The position numbers were made by a program, and so were the translations under genes. Of a stretch of DNA of 64,000 nucleotides, positions 48,422 to 60,700 are shown in pieces. The number at the start of each line of letters is the position of its first letter. Position 1 is the first letter of the stretch. This stretch comes from Rotaria macrura (taxonomy: Eukaryota > Rotifera > Eurotatoria > Philodinida > Philodinidae). Where the stretch lies: NCBI GenBank assembly GCA_900239685.1, contig OENT01000057.1, forward strand, positions 1 to 64,000, in the 5' to 3' direction. Below the pieces are notes generated by a model, which was given only the letters and a program-made list of their open reading frames with translations, did not search any database and was not told the DNA's origin.

Positions 48422-51400
48422 ATGTTTAAATTTAATTTTAATATTGATGATAATAATAAAAACGAATGTTTGGATGTCGAAGAAGATCATGTTTCTTCAT
48501 CAAATCAAGACTTCGGTTATTTTCATATAAATGATTTACAAAGTATAGTTATATACAAAAATAAACTCAATAATCTTTCTCTTTAGAATGCATATATTTG
48601 TATTGATTCCTAATCGATATGAGAAATTGTAATGAGCGACATGTTCTCCCTATTTAAACGATTAGTTTTAACTGCTAGAAACTTCAAGTAAACGTGTCCC
48701 TGCCATGTTCAAATTTACTTGAAGGCTTATAGATAAATAGTAATCCGTGTACTTTCACAAGGTTCGAAAACAAATTGTAGACAAGTCACAATGCTTCCAG
48801 AAGCTACCCAGAATAATATTGAAATCGATTATCAACATACAAAAAAAAGAAAAGGCGAATATAATTGAAGAGAAATCATATTCTAATCATCAATGGTCTG
48901 ATTGCTTCTTTCAACTGTTAGACTTATTATATCAGAAAGTTTCTCATAAGAACATAGTTAATGATGCTAACTTGAGCACGTTCATGACGAAGATAAAAAT
49001 ACTTTCTTACCGAAAGATTATATGAAGATTTTCAAAGGGTACACTTTTCTAATGTGTATTCCCGAAACTTGTCAAACAACAAAGACACGTGTCATGAAGA
49101 ACGGTATGGCTGACTAATGTCGAAAACTACGTTTTTAATCATTTTATATGAAGAATAATCTAACAAGAAAATATCTAACAATCAATAATTTTGATGCATT
49201 TTTCTTTTATCCTTAGCAACTACAAACGACAACTCTTCGAAATATTTTTCTTGACTAATTTCATTATTTGCATAATAGTCAGCAAGTCTATTAATACGAC
49301 GTTATTCAGAATGTGCTTTCTGGTTTTGGTCCATCATTTGTAGTTATATATCGTTTTATAATAGTAGGGATGAGTGTCAAAAGTATGATTTATCAGAGTA
49401 TTTATACAGCTAGATATCCATGCGTATACTCTTTTCATTTCTTTTATCAATTAGTCTGATAATTCGACATAGCCAGCTTAAGTTCTAATCTTTGTAACTG
49501 TTCTTTTTTAATCAGAGAAAGGGATGATTAATTTATCTCTACTTATATTCTATTTTTTAATCTATTCCTTTATATCATATGCGAAATTGCATGTTATTAT
49601 TATGTTTCATAATTACGCTTCATGGTCGCTGATTATTTGTCAGGTCGTCCAGTTTTCCTTCGACCATGTTTACAACATCAACTCTAATAGGATTTCATGC
49701 TTGCCGTCTGCAAACTTTCCGACATAATGCTTTTCGACATTACTCAGCATATTCATGAAGAACATTTCATCGTATACACAAGTTTGAATCAAATCAAAAA
49801 GTCTCTTTAAAAATCATAGAATTTATGTTTCTTATTCACGACATTCTACAATATTGTTGTATAATTCATCTTTCAGATTTTCATAGAACATCGTAGTATA
49901 TTTCTTATTCAAATCAGTTGAATCAGTTGAAAGCAACTCAAAGTATTTTCATACTTACCAACGAGCATGAATTTATTCCATGATTAATGAACTTCAGTTA
50001 AATCTCATGTATGGAAAAAGAAAACGTATCCTTTACATTCGTTGTTAACACTTTGTTTCTCATCCATATACATACTACCATTTACTTGTGTTACGAATCA
50101 TTCGGGTCAATTTCTGTATGAAATTTTGAGTTGAAATTCTGCTGTAAGTTTTCATGAGAAAATCGCGGTTTCGACTTGTGTTACTTGACTATTAAAGTAT
50201 CATCATTGAGAGATACTCAAGAATCGACATTTTTCGAACTATTCATAGACCATTAAGAAAAAAAGTAAAAATATAGTATATATTTTTCCATGATGATGAA
50301 AATTCTTGCTATGCAGTATGTTTTGCAAAAATGTCGCATATCTCGTGTACTACTGTAGTAAATTATCATCGTTAGATTAAATCTGTCGGATGCAATATGG
50401 TTTTGACTGTGAAATTGTTAAACCATGAAATCGCTCTAAAACGAAAGGTTGCCAATGATATTATAGTCGTAATGCTAGTACATATGACAAGTTCTGAGAA
50501 TCATATCTGATTCGAAAGTGCATCGTTCTAAAGAGGTGTCTCGTTTTTGAGTATTTGCATTCAACGGCACCAATATTTAAACCGTTCGTATGTTTTTTAA
50601 AATAGAAACCTGTTCATTGTTTCTGTGAGAACTGAACATGTACTATTTTCTTCAAGTTTTTTAAATGTATATTACTGCTGCCAACGAAAGGCTATACGAA
50701 AATTTAGATGAAATCAATGACGATAACGAAATTAGTCGAAAAAAAATTGATTCCTACGAATCAGATCTGGTACCGAATGTCTATGAAGGTAAAACAATAT
50801 CATTTTGATTTAGAAATTCAAAAATAATTTTGCGCAGGTGGTTTTAAAACATGGGAATGTTCACATGATTTAGTTGATTTGCTAAAATCTATCAGCAATG
50901 ATTTTCATGATGTAACAACAGTTTTAGAAGTAAGAAAACTAAAACATTTGGATGAAAAAGTATGCATACATTCTTTTCTTTGAATATTCATACAGCTTGG
51001 CTGTGGTAGTGGTCTACCAGGATTGGAATTGAATAAACATAAACAATTTCGTGTTGATTTTCAAGATTTTGTAAGTTCATCTTTGTATAGAAAACAGTAA
51101 TAATTAATATCATAATCTTATGTGTCTTTAGAACCGTGAGGTAGTCGAACAAACAGGAAAACAATTGAAGAAAGAAATAGGAAATTATAATAATCGTTTG
51201 TTTTTTGGTGACTGGGGAACTTTAGTAAATATAATGCCATCAAATTAGTGAGTATATATATATAAGAAAAATCAGCAAATATTTTCAAGCTAAAAATTCC
51301 GTTTCGTTTAGTTATGATATTATTCTTACTTCAGAAACCATATACAATATTGGAAATTATAAAAAACTAGTCAATTTGTTTGATCATACTCTAAAATCTG

Positions 51401-51774
51401 ATGGTATCATGTAAGTAAATCGTAGAATTAGAAGAATTGTCACGAGAAATATATATATAGTATGTCATTCAATCAAACATCTTTTCAACAAGATCTACGA
51501 CAAGAGAGATATTAGTCTTCATCTTGTAGTGTTGTTTATTTACATAGATATCTCGCTGCAAAAGTATATTACTTCGGTGTTCAAGGTGGTGTTCGTCAAT
51601 TTGAAGAATATATTACTAAAACAGGCTTATTCAATACACGCGTTATAAACGTTATCGATGCAAGTATGACCTATACTTAATTCATGTAAATATCTATATA
51701 TAACTATATTGATATTGTTCTCTTTTGTAGATGTGAAACGTGAAATTCTTGAAATTAAACGTTCTACTCTTTGA
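48422..51774 (+). CDS. METTL18: METTL18-like protein-histidine methyltransferase (8 exons, 247 aa)
   Basis: Exons: 48422-48542, 50708-50788, 50838-50929, 50996-51070, 51132-51247, 51312-51410, 51548-51663, 51731-51774; 744 nt in frame. The family methylates a histidine of ribosomal protein RPL3 (yeast Hpm1). The N-terminal MFKFNFNIDDNNKNE matches the family start; SDLVPNVYEGGFKTWEC leads into the Rossmann fold. The SAM-binding motif I is LELGCGSGLPG (about 97-107), followed by FRVDFQDFN, FGDWG, YDIILTSETIYN (motif with the DxxLxSExIY pattern) and YYFGVQGGVRQFEEY. Length is below human (372 aa), because the linker between the N-terminal segment and the catalytic core is short. The link between exon 1 and exon 2 is the weakest part: a GTATAG donor and a TTTAG acceptor in matching phase across a 2.2-kb intron. 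An alternative start at 50666 (MYITAANERLYEN) is possible. Confidence 0.88.
49170..49770 (+). repeat. Dispersed repeat, copy B (in METTL18 intron 1)
   Basis: This is the inverted partner of 24790-25445. Relative to copy A it carries frameshifts and extra stops, so it is not coding in this form. Its position explains much of the 2.2-kb length of METTL18 intron 1. The rest of that intron (48543-50707) shows nothing else I can support. Confidence 0.7.
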
Positions 51775-51898
51775 TTATTTTTGAATAGTAAAATTTTATG
51801 AAATGTCAACTAATCAAAATAAGATGATCAACAAATAAGAGCGTGAGAATTTTCACAGTGACATCGAATGTGAACGAAATTTGACTATGTGCTTGAAA

Positions 51899-51904
51899 AA
51901 TAAA
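51899..51904 (+). terminator. Poly(A) signal AATAAA for METTL18
   Basis: The hexamer lies 125 nt after the stop, in GCTTGAAAAATAAAC, and ends about 55 bp before the MITE. Confidence 0.55.
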
Positions 51905-51958
51905 CTTCCTCGTAGCTTCCATGATTTGAAATTTAATTTACTTTTCTATTTCGATTCC

Positions 51959-52524
51959 CCCTAGTAACGTCGAAAGCAAAAATGTCGAAAGTTAAAATGT
52001 CGACAGGTAATTATGTAGAAAATACAAATATCGAAAATTCAAATCTCGAACAATAAAAACATCGAAATGTAAAAATGTCCATTACTTGAGATATAAATGA
52101 AAAAATTTCACAAGTATATATATATATATATATAAAGATAATATTTTCGATGTTTTAAATTGGCGAATTGTCACAGATACACGAGACCGCTATGTAACTC
52201 AACCGAAGATGACTCCATCATCCAATTAATGCATCGTAGTATTCTTAAAATTGTTGGTATTGCGTAATCAAATAATCCATTCTTAACTGACATATAGATC
52301 TTTGTTATTAAACAAAATTGGACTAACAAAACAAGAAACTTATGTTCCATGAGGAAACGTAATTTTTTTCTTACTATATTTCGACATTTTTTTCGAGATT
52401 CCTATTTTAGGCATTTTTGTCTTTCGACATTATTATCATTCGACCTTCTTACCTTTCGATATTATTTTGCGAAATTTTTTGACATTTTTATCATTCTAAA
52501 TTTTTGCCTTCGACCAAACTAGGG
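51959..52524. mobile_element. piggyBac-like MITE (about 566 bp)
   Basis: Imperfect terminal inverted repeats begin CCCTAGT at 51959 and end ACTAGGG at 52524. They continue inwards as TCGAAAGCAAAAATG on the left and the complement of TCGAAGGCAAAAATT on the right. The right flank is TTAA, the piggyBac target site; the left flank is TTCC, presumably decayed TTAA. Both sub-terminal regions hold several copies of a TCGAAANTNAAAAATG-like unit, inverted with respect to each other. There is no transposase frame, so it would be non-autonomous. A (TA)n run sits at about 52119-52136. Confidence 0.65.
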
Positions 52525-54005
52525 TTAACCTCTATTTCATCCATCATCAAATTGATAGAGTAAATTGAATGTGTTCGGTTGTCATCATATGAGAAATCTT
52601 TCCAACATATTGATCATTGAATACGAAAAGAACGCGAATAAAATATCTTGCATCGTCGATGTAGATATACTATATCGATCGAAAGAATCGGTGAAAGATT
52701 CAATAGACTTTCATTTGAAAGGGGAGTAGATTTTTAGAGAGCAATGTTTTTTTTCTCTTTTGCAAAGTTCGATACCTCATTTTTTGAGTAACAGCTTATT
52801 TTACATGGACTAGGATTGGTACAAAAAGCAAGTTTTATTTTTGTCTTTTAAAAATACTGTTTCGTGAGAAGAACAAAAGTAAAACTTTGAAAACTTCATG
52901 AGAAATTTTATGTTTATAAGACTAGCATATCGATTCTGATCATGTGCTTCGTGTGGATATAAGAACACTTCATTTTAGTCTTCTTGATAAATATCAATTT
53001 CAAGAAAACTACAGAACAAATTGAGATTGTGGTTTTTGATTCATTTTTCATTATGATCTGTTGCACAGTTGATTTGATTATGATTCATCATTACTAGGGG
53101 ATATTAATAGAATCAAGGAATAGACTATTGGTAATATTGGTGCGCAACAGAAAACAGATGGGTATTTTCAAAATTTATACAGTATGATAAGAAACGATTC
53201 AGTAAATCTTTAGGCACCAAAAATACAATACCAATAATGTAAACATGTTTGACTAAACAAATAATCACTCGCTTTACGAAGGATCAAAGGAGTAAAAAAT
53301 TCACATTAGTAATTTGGCTTGCACAATTGTATCTTATTGAGAACATTGGGTCAATGAATAGAAATCATCTCCTTTTGTAAACTCAAATTTTGTCTTGTCA
53401 CAAAAATTAAAAATCACACAATCATGCGTTCTAGTTGCATAAGAATGAGAGACTCGCTTTTACTATGAACCTTGCCTATTTCAATAAGATAATAATCTTT
53501 ATTGCATTGTATTCTTCTTGGAAAGAATAACCTTTGATAGAATCAATATTTGGTTTGTTTCAAACATGCAAGTCACACAAAATACAACACTTAAAAATAA
53601 ACCTTGTTAAATAATTTGGGTTGTCACTGTATATTTGATAGTAGTAACGAACTCAAGGTAAGTTAATAATGTGAAAGAATAAAAGAGGAAATGTCACTTT
53701 TCACATCGAGAAGAAAGCATACTCATCATCAGATATACGTTAACATCAATCATTTTGATAAGTGTGCTTACAATATCAAATGATTTTCGTAAATTGAAAA
53801 GACAATTATCAGTAGATTGTACGAACAAAAATAAAATACGGAGACGATTGAGTAATTTAAAAGAAAACTTCATATTTTTACTTTGATTTTCTTTTTTTCA
53901 AATTATATGTACTAGAATAATGTATTTATTGAATCTAAATTTGAAGAATTATTTGTGTTAATAACAAATAATAACAAAATAAATAAGAAATGACAACTTA
54001 ATTGT
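52525..54005. other. Intergenic, no genes seen
   Basis: This interval lies between the MITE and the 3' end of the minus-strand gene at 54006. I see no coding exon or RNA gene. A TTTATT at 53925-53930 provides a minus-strand AATAAA signal for that gene. Confidence 0.5.
53925..53930 (-). terminator. Poly(A) signal AATAAA for the 54006-57146 gene
   Basis: On the minus strand the sequence reads TTCAATAAATAC about 76 nt after the stop. Confidence 0.5.
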
Positions 54006-57000
54006 TTAATGTTCAACTATTTTCGGTGTCATAGCCATTCGTGCACGAATGAGATCAATGTGTGAACGAATTTCTTTCAAGTCGACTTGTATTGAATCTG
54101 AACGTCCTTTCGTTGGAGCATTAGATGTTTGTCGTAATTTACTCATTTCAAGTTTCATGGATTGCATTTCTTCAACTAAAAGTTTCAAGTATTGCTTTGT
54201 ATCGTCTTCATCGTCTAATATTTTGTTAAGATCTACGCGTGATGTATACTTCGGACGTGATCGAGAAATCGATGTTGTATCACCATTGATATTAGAATCT
54301 GCTCTAAAAAAACTATTCGGACTGTCGTCAGCGTCCGTGTGTCGGTGATGATGATGACCATGATGATGATGCGCCGATGTAGTAAAAGCAGCTGATGGTG
54401 TAACACTTTGGCCAGTAGAAGAACGATTCTGTTGAGATCGTTGAGGAGAATTCGATATTGAACTAGATGATAGATTATTCGTATTTTTTTCATTGGTGCT
54501 GTGTTGCGTTTCAATGTAAGCTAAAGCGGCACCATTCGTTATTGGACCATCTGAACCTGAAGTTGGTATAGTTGTTTTGAGTGTTTCACCTGTTGGTAAT
54601 GGAATAGTCTTTGGGACATAACTAAGAACAATAGATAAAGAAGCAATTAAAATAGATGCTTAGATGGAAATATATTTCGTACCGATTGTAAAGACCGATG
54701 GGAATTTGTGGTGCCTGTTGCTGTTGCGAAGCTTGCCAAGCTGCCATCTGTTGCTGTTGTAGAAGCCATTGCTGTTGTTGTTGTTGTTGAGTATGCCATT
54801 GTTGCTGTTGTTGTTGAGTTTGTTCTTTTTGCTGACGTGATTCGCGCGATAATTCTTGACTGCTACTGCTAAGTGTCCTTCATGAATCACATGATCAGTT
54901 GATCAATGTAAAGTAAAGTTCATAATCGAAACAGGAAGTCCAATAAGAGATGAATGATAGGTTTGCAGTGAACTAAAAACATTATTAAAAAATTACATGA
55001 AAAGTTTTCTATTTGTTTACCAATTATCTCTAATTTTCAATAATTCATTTATCCTTTTTCGATAGAAAATTTCTCAGAAAACATATACTAATAAAACATT
55101 CTTGTAGATTTTCAACGGTGCGACTAAAACACTTTCTTTTACGTTCGAATATCAAAATTATTGCTATTAGATAAACGAAAAATAACAAATTTTGCCTCTC
55201 ATATAATACCTTGACGTGAGTAGTTCAAAAAACATGAATTGTCTCCCTCTTACTTATGTTGCGTACGCGTGTAACTATACTTAGGTTAGTACGTTCCCTT
55301 GAGCACCAATCATCTACATCCATAACTCACATTTTCGGTGAACCAAAAATACTAGAATATTTTTGGTAAATACTGAAAAATAAGAATAACCATAACAGTG
55401 TCCATGACTAGATTTATATAATCATGGATTTATGATTGAATTAGAAAATATAAAGATTATTCAAAGTAGTTTTAACATTTTTTTCAGGTTAAGTGTTACT
55501 GCGTTCTTCTTTCACTGTCTACACACTCGTTCTTATGTATGCCCTATTCGTAAAGCGTGAAATTATACTCCTTCAATGTTTACATGTTTAGCTACAAAAG
55601 TTGTCTTTAAACATTAAACATTACTTGAGAGAAAATCGAAACAAGGTATTAGAATTAAAAGAGTATTGTGTAGAGCAATTTCGCATAGAAAAAAGTGCAA
55701 AACAAACGTCGTCTCTTTATTTCAGTATACGGATGCATGTTGACCTATTCTTCGACGTATGCAATTGAGTTTTTAAGATTGGGAATTATATTTGTTTCAT
55801 AAATTATTTTCTTACTAGTTTTTAGCAGTACCATTGGAACAAAATCCGAGGCTTCTATCACGAGACCTTCAAATTTTTGATCTTTTCATTCGAAAAACAC
55901 AAATCTCTGTAAACAATATCTAATTAACATATTGTAGGGAAATTCGATCGTTCAATGGAGTCAACTATCATAAAAATACAATCTTTAGGATTTAAGAATA
56001 GTTCAATGCCATTCAATACGTTGCCAACTTTATGTAGAACATAGCAAAGGCAAATGACTTTCACACACATCAAAATCTAAATGTTGTAGAAATTTGATGA
56101 TGTTCTATATAGTTATCTTAGAGAAATTTCTACTACATGGAAAAATGTCGGTTGATTCGAGATCATGTAATCATAATGTAGGTCGCGATTTATGACAACA
56201 ACAAGAAATTGATCATACAATATTGTAACAGTCTCCTAATAGGTAATTTCGGTTTATCTTTTTTATCAGGTGAACGTGATCTATGTTTTCGATGTTTAGC
56301 TCCACTTTCACTTGAACGTTTATGCGGTGAATAACCCGAGCGATTTCGACGCGGACTTTTATGATGTCGACGACTACTATCGTCTTTGTCACCATTAAAA
56401 CTATTCTTAAATGGTGAATAACTAAGTTGAGGTATTAATGGTGTTACACTGGAATTCATATTCGTATCAGTTTCTCGGACATATACGATACGTCTTGGTG
56501 ATTGTTGCCGAACACTTATTGTATTTCTATATGCGTCATTCGGCATTGGAGATCGGGCTGCCACTGATGTATATATAGAATTATTACCTGTTGAATACGT
56601 GTCACCTGCGTGTGTAAAACGAGAATCAAATGGACTTGAATAGGGTATTGAAGGAACATGTTGAGTATTGCTTGCTTGTTTAACAATACGAAAATCATCA
56701 CGTAATGATTGTGCATCCGTTGGATAAACAACATATAATAAAACACCTTTCATACTTGATTGAATTTCATCATAAACAATACAAACAACATTGTTGATGC
56801 TTGGTAACATATAAATATCATTGATGAGTCCGATTGGAATAAATACTGGTATACGTGTTCGAGCTACAATTGGATCTTGTGCAGTTACCTGAATTCCAAC
56901 ACGATTAATACGAATCCAAACAGCTGTTGCTAAAAAGCAAAAGAAAATTTCAACAATAAGAAAACAGTACTAAAGACATCGAATGAATTGCATACAATAG

Positions 57001-57146
57001 GGTTGTCCGGCGGCAGCATGGCTTATAATACTTCGAATCGTATCTGGAGTATAAGAACTAACTAATGTTGAATTCAGTGGGAAACCTGAATATCGTCTAG
57101 ATATAGTACCATCATTTACATTATTGTATGCTAGTGATTGACTCAT
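54006..57146 (-). CDS. Unrecognised protein: PTB-like N-terminus, RS-rich and Gln-rich middle, C-terminal coiled coil (553 aa)
   Basis: Exons (complement): 56996-57146, 56230-56929, 54683-54877, 54006-54621; 1662 nt in frame. Residues about 35-150 (SIISHAAAGQPYSTAVWIRI, NRVGIQVTAQDP, NVVCIVYDEIQSSMKGVLLY, TDAQSLRDDFRIVKQ) have the spacing of a PTB/PID-type fold: strands ending in a Leu/Phe-containing helix after a V-x-x-P-T-D turn. This is a structural guess, not a recognised family. Then come a Ser/Pro/Tyr-rich linker, a basic SR-like stretch (HRKHRSRSPDKKDKPKLP, about 260-280), a Gln-rich exon (about 285-345) and a His-rich patch. The end is an amphipathic helix (QYLKLLVEEMQSMKLEMSKL ... 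LKEIRSHIDLIRARM) that looks like a coiled coil. I cannot name a function; an adaptor or scaffold is plausible. The two central exons are separated by a 1.35-kb intron whose donor (CT/GTTACA) is weak, so that junction needs checking. Confidence 0.65.
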
Positions 57147-57661
57147 AATTCTTTCGTTTTAACCAGAAATATTTGTTATGATTCTTATTTATATTATCTA
57201 AACATAAATACTTATGACTGTATATAATACTAATAAACATAAATGAGTAAATGATGACCGCTATCGCTCCGCTCGAAATGCTCTTTATACTAAAACAAGC
57301 TTTGACTACGTCGATTATGAGTGAACGTGCGTGTTAGACACATATACATACATAAACATATATTATCTTTACACATCAATGGTCACGCTTCACCTGTATG
57401 TCTCTTTTTTTTCGTATGGCTTTTAATAACCACATACAAAAGAATCATTAAATAGTGCGTATAACAAAAAAAAATTTTGCAATCTGATTCGATGAAATGA
57501 TTGATTTTCGTTTACATCGAATCTGTCGTCAATCCGTATCGTAGACTTGCGCATCATACGAAACGTCCATTTTGATTTATCATTACAAACAAATGAAATA
57601 GAACAGAAGAAGAAAAAAAAGAGGCATAAATAAATAAATAAATAAGATGATTTTGTTAATG

Positions 57662-57667
57662 TTTATT
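57662..57667 (-). terminator. Poly(A) signal AATAAA for the Kv channel gene
   Basis: On the minus strand AGAATAAACATT lies about 84 nt after the stop at 57751. Confidence 0.5.
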
Positions 57668-57750
57668 CTATGTATGTACATCTATAATATTTGATGTAAC
57701 GTTTATATTTACACATTTTCTTAATGATGAAAATAGAACATAAATACTAA

Positions 57751-60700
57751 TTAGTTCGATGAAAGATAACGAATGTTTCGATTTTGTTTCCATCGATTCT
57801 TTATTAATGTTGTATATTTAACAAAAATAATGGTTGTAGGCATACTGAGAAAAAAAAAGCATACATATAAATATGGACATGAAACGTTTTGTATTTGTCT
57901 ACATTATACTTAAATACAATTATTCCTGCTAAAGCACATAGACCAGCAGCAACTCGAGCTTTGAACTGCGAGAAAAGAAAAGAATGACTAAAGTCAGCTT
58001 TTGTGCTTTTTACTTCTTGTTTACTTACAGAACGTGGATATATATCACCATAACCTAAAGTTGTTAAAGTCACAAAAGCAAGCCAAAATCCATCTAGAAT
58101 AACAACAAGTATTAAATTTTTCATCTATATAAATATAATCTTCTGAAAGAAAAGAAATTCTTCTCGTGAAATAATTCATAACTAAGTTTATGAAACAAAA
58201 AACAATCAGACAGGTTTGTTTGAAACATCAGATCAAATATTAACTATCGCATGAGAATTTTACATAATAACAGTCATTTGGCTGTTTAATAAATACTACG
58301 TTGTTCTAAAAATCGATTATTCAATTTTTCTCTGCATGATCTTCCATCAAAAGACATGTAATGTTATTTTTATAGCGAAAAACAAATCGAATAGTTGTTA
58401 CCAAGAATATTTCTTGTGTTCGATTCAGGCTCCGAATTATCAAGAATGTAAATCAAAGTACCAAATAATAATGTGCAGAATGTAACTATGTAGAATAGAA
58501 AAATAGTCTTCCTATTGGTTGTTTGTTTAAATTTTCTTTCATGAATTTTACCTGAAACAATTAATGCACAAACTTCATTTAGAGACATAACTATGGCTTT
58601 ATACAATAATCTTAAATTTAACACATGACGTGCTAATCGATAGATACGAAAAGATTTTAAAATAAGTAACCAATAGTAAAATGAAAGAAAATTGTCTATG
58701 TAATGACCATTATGTAAATGATAACTAATCAAACAAATGCAACCAGATAGTATAATTGTCTGATAGAATGAGAAAAATGGTTTTTAGAATAAGTCGAGAT
58801 ATTATCATCGGCATATTTTACTAGGTCAAGAAAATTATTTGGATCATAAAGAAGAAGTGAAAGTTTCGGTGCAGATATTATTCTTAAATTAAATTCAGCT
58901 GATATTATTGTTACACATAGTATTTCAATTATATAGAATGAACGTATATATAATGGCAAATATATTTGCTCGACACCAAGTATGCTTTTTAATTTATTTA
59001 ATTCACTTACTGTCGGTATAATTCTTAAAAGTGAACAAGTAATAGGTTTTTAATGACGTCAGAAAAAAAACTTAACTTACTCGTCAATAAATGGTATACA
59101 TGACAATAATGTTATTAGCATAGATATTCCAATGACAAAGTCACTGTATAGAAAACGAATACTTTTCGGATATGTAAGAGTTTGCCAAATGATACGACGC
59201 CACCTTTGAGCTGGTAAAAGACGAATATTATCTAATGGTATCTAATGATTTCCGTTTTACGGAACAAGAATTAAAATGAAAGATTGATGACGAATGCATA
59301 TCGACATAAAATTAGAATTCTACCATATCTTCTTCAATAAATGTTTCGAGAAGACCCTCATCAATATTCCAAAAACGAAGTTCTTCATAGAAAATTTCAG
59401 CTTCAATATGTGGCGGGCTGTTACAAAAACAAAAAAACAAGACATTGTCAAAACAAATACATGAATTGAAATTCATCCACCGAATAAGAATGCCAGGATT
59501 TAAATAATAATACAGTACGGATTCAAATACAGATGGATGCCGATCGAATCGATATAGCTGCAATTTGTTATCATAGAAGGAACGCCGTTTATTATCATTG
59601 CCCAATAATGTTTGAGGAAAAAGTTTTAACTAAACAGAAAATGATACTTAATTCGTCTTTGATTCTCAATAATATATCAACCTTGTAAATAAGACTATGG
59701 GTAATTACGCAATAGTAATTATACTTAAATATAAAAATATCACTTGAATATAGAAACTGCATAAGAGAAATAGTAGTTAAAAAAACAGCATTATGATCTT
59801 TAGAATCACGAGTCTACTGTACTTTCTGCACAAGATCGGTCAATCCTATCTGTAATTGACTGCTAATAGATTATTGGTTCGGGTATGGATGCATGCACAT
59901 TTAAATATCCATGAATATTGATATTTTTCGGAAATATTTCATATAGATACAAACGGCAAATTATTCAATTCCGATAAGACTTTTGAAAAACGAATAACTA
60001 TATCAAGTGTGCAGTTTCTATTTGAACAAATCAATTTTTTTCTACAGATATACTTTCGGAAAATGTCTGTTGTCCATTGAAAACTTCACGTTTACAAAAA
60101 ATTTAAACAGAATAGCTTTCAACGAAACAATATGTTTAAGTTTCAAGAGTGACTATCGTTTTTCGATGAGATCTCGTTCGATATTCATGATGCCTATTGA
60201 AGGCATTAGAAATAGTTGACTAGACCTATTCAGAGAAACTTTGAGATCGAAAATTCAACGTTCCCTAAAACTCAAGATCGTCTGAATAACAAACAATAGA
60301 CGTATAGATTTATCGAATTATCATATATTTTTTTAACATTAAAACCCTATATAGTATCAATAAATGAAGTCTGAGAGCCTACAAGCTCATAATTATGTGA
60401 CATATATGTCATAAACATGTTATGTATCATCAGACCAAGGAGATATTACTCGATTACTCTGGAAGAATAATGATTGCCAAATTTTAATTGATCCTAATCT
60501 GTATAGCAAATGGTACGTATACATTTAATACACATAGATTTAAACTCGTTTCATGATGATTAGTTTCTATTATAGTGTTTCGTCAGTATTTTTTCTAATC
60601 ATGTATTTATATGACTACTATTTTACCAGCCAGATGAATTTTGAGTTATGACTCGATGGCTGTTTTAGAAACGCATTATATTTAAATAACACTCCAGTCA

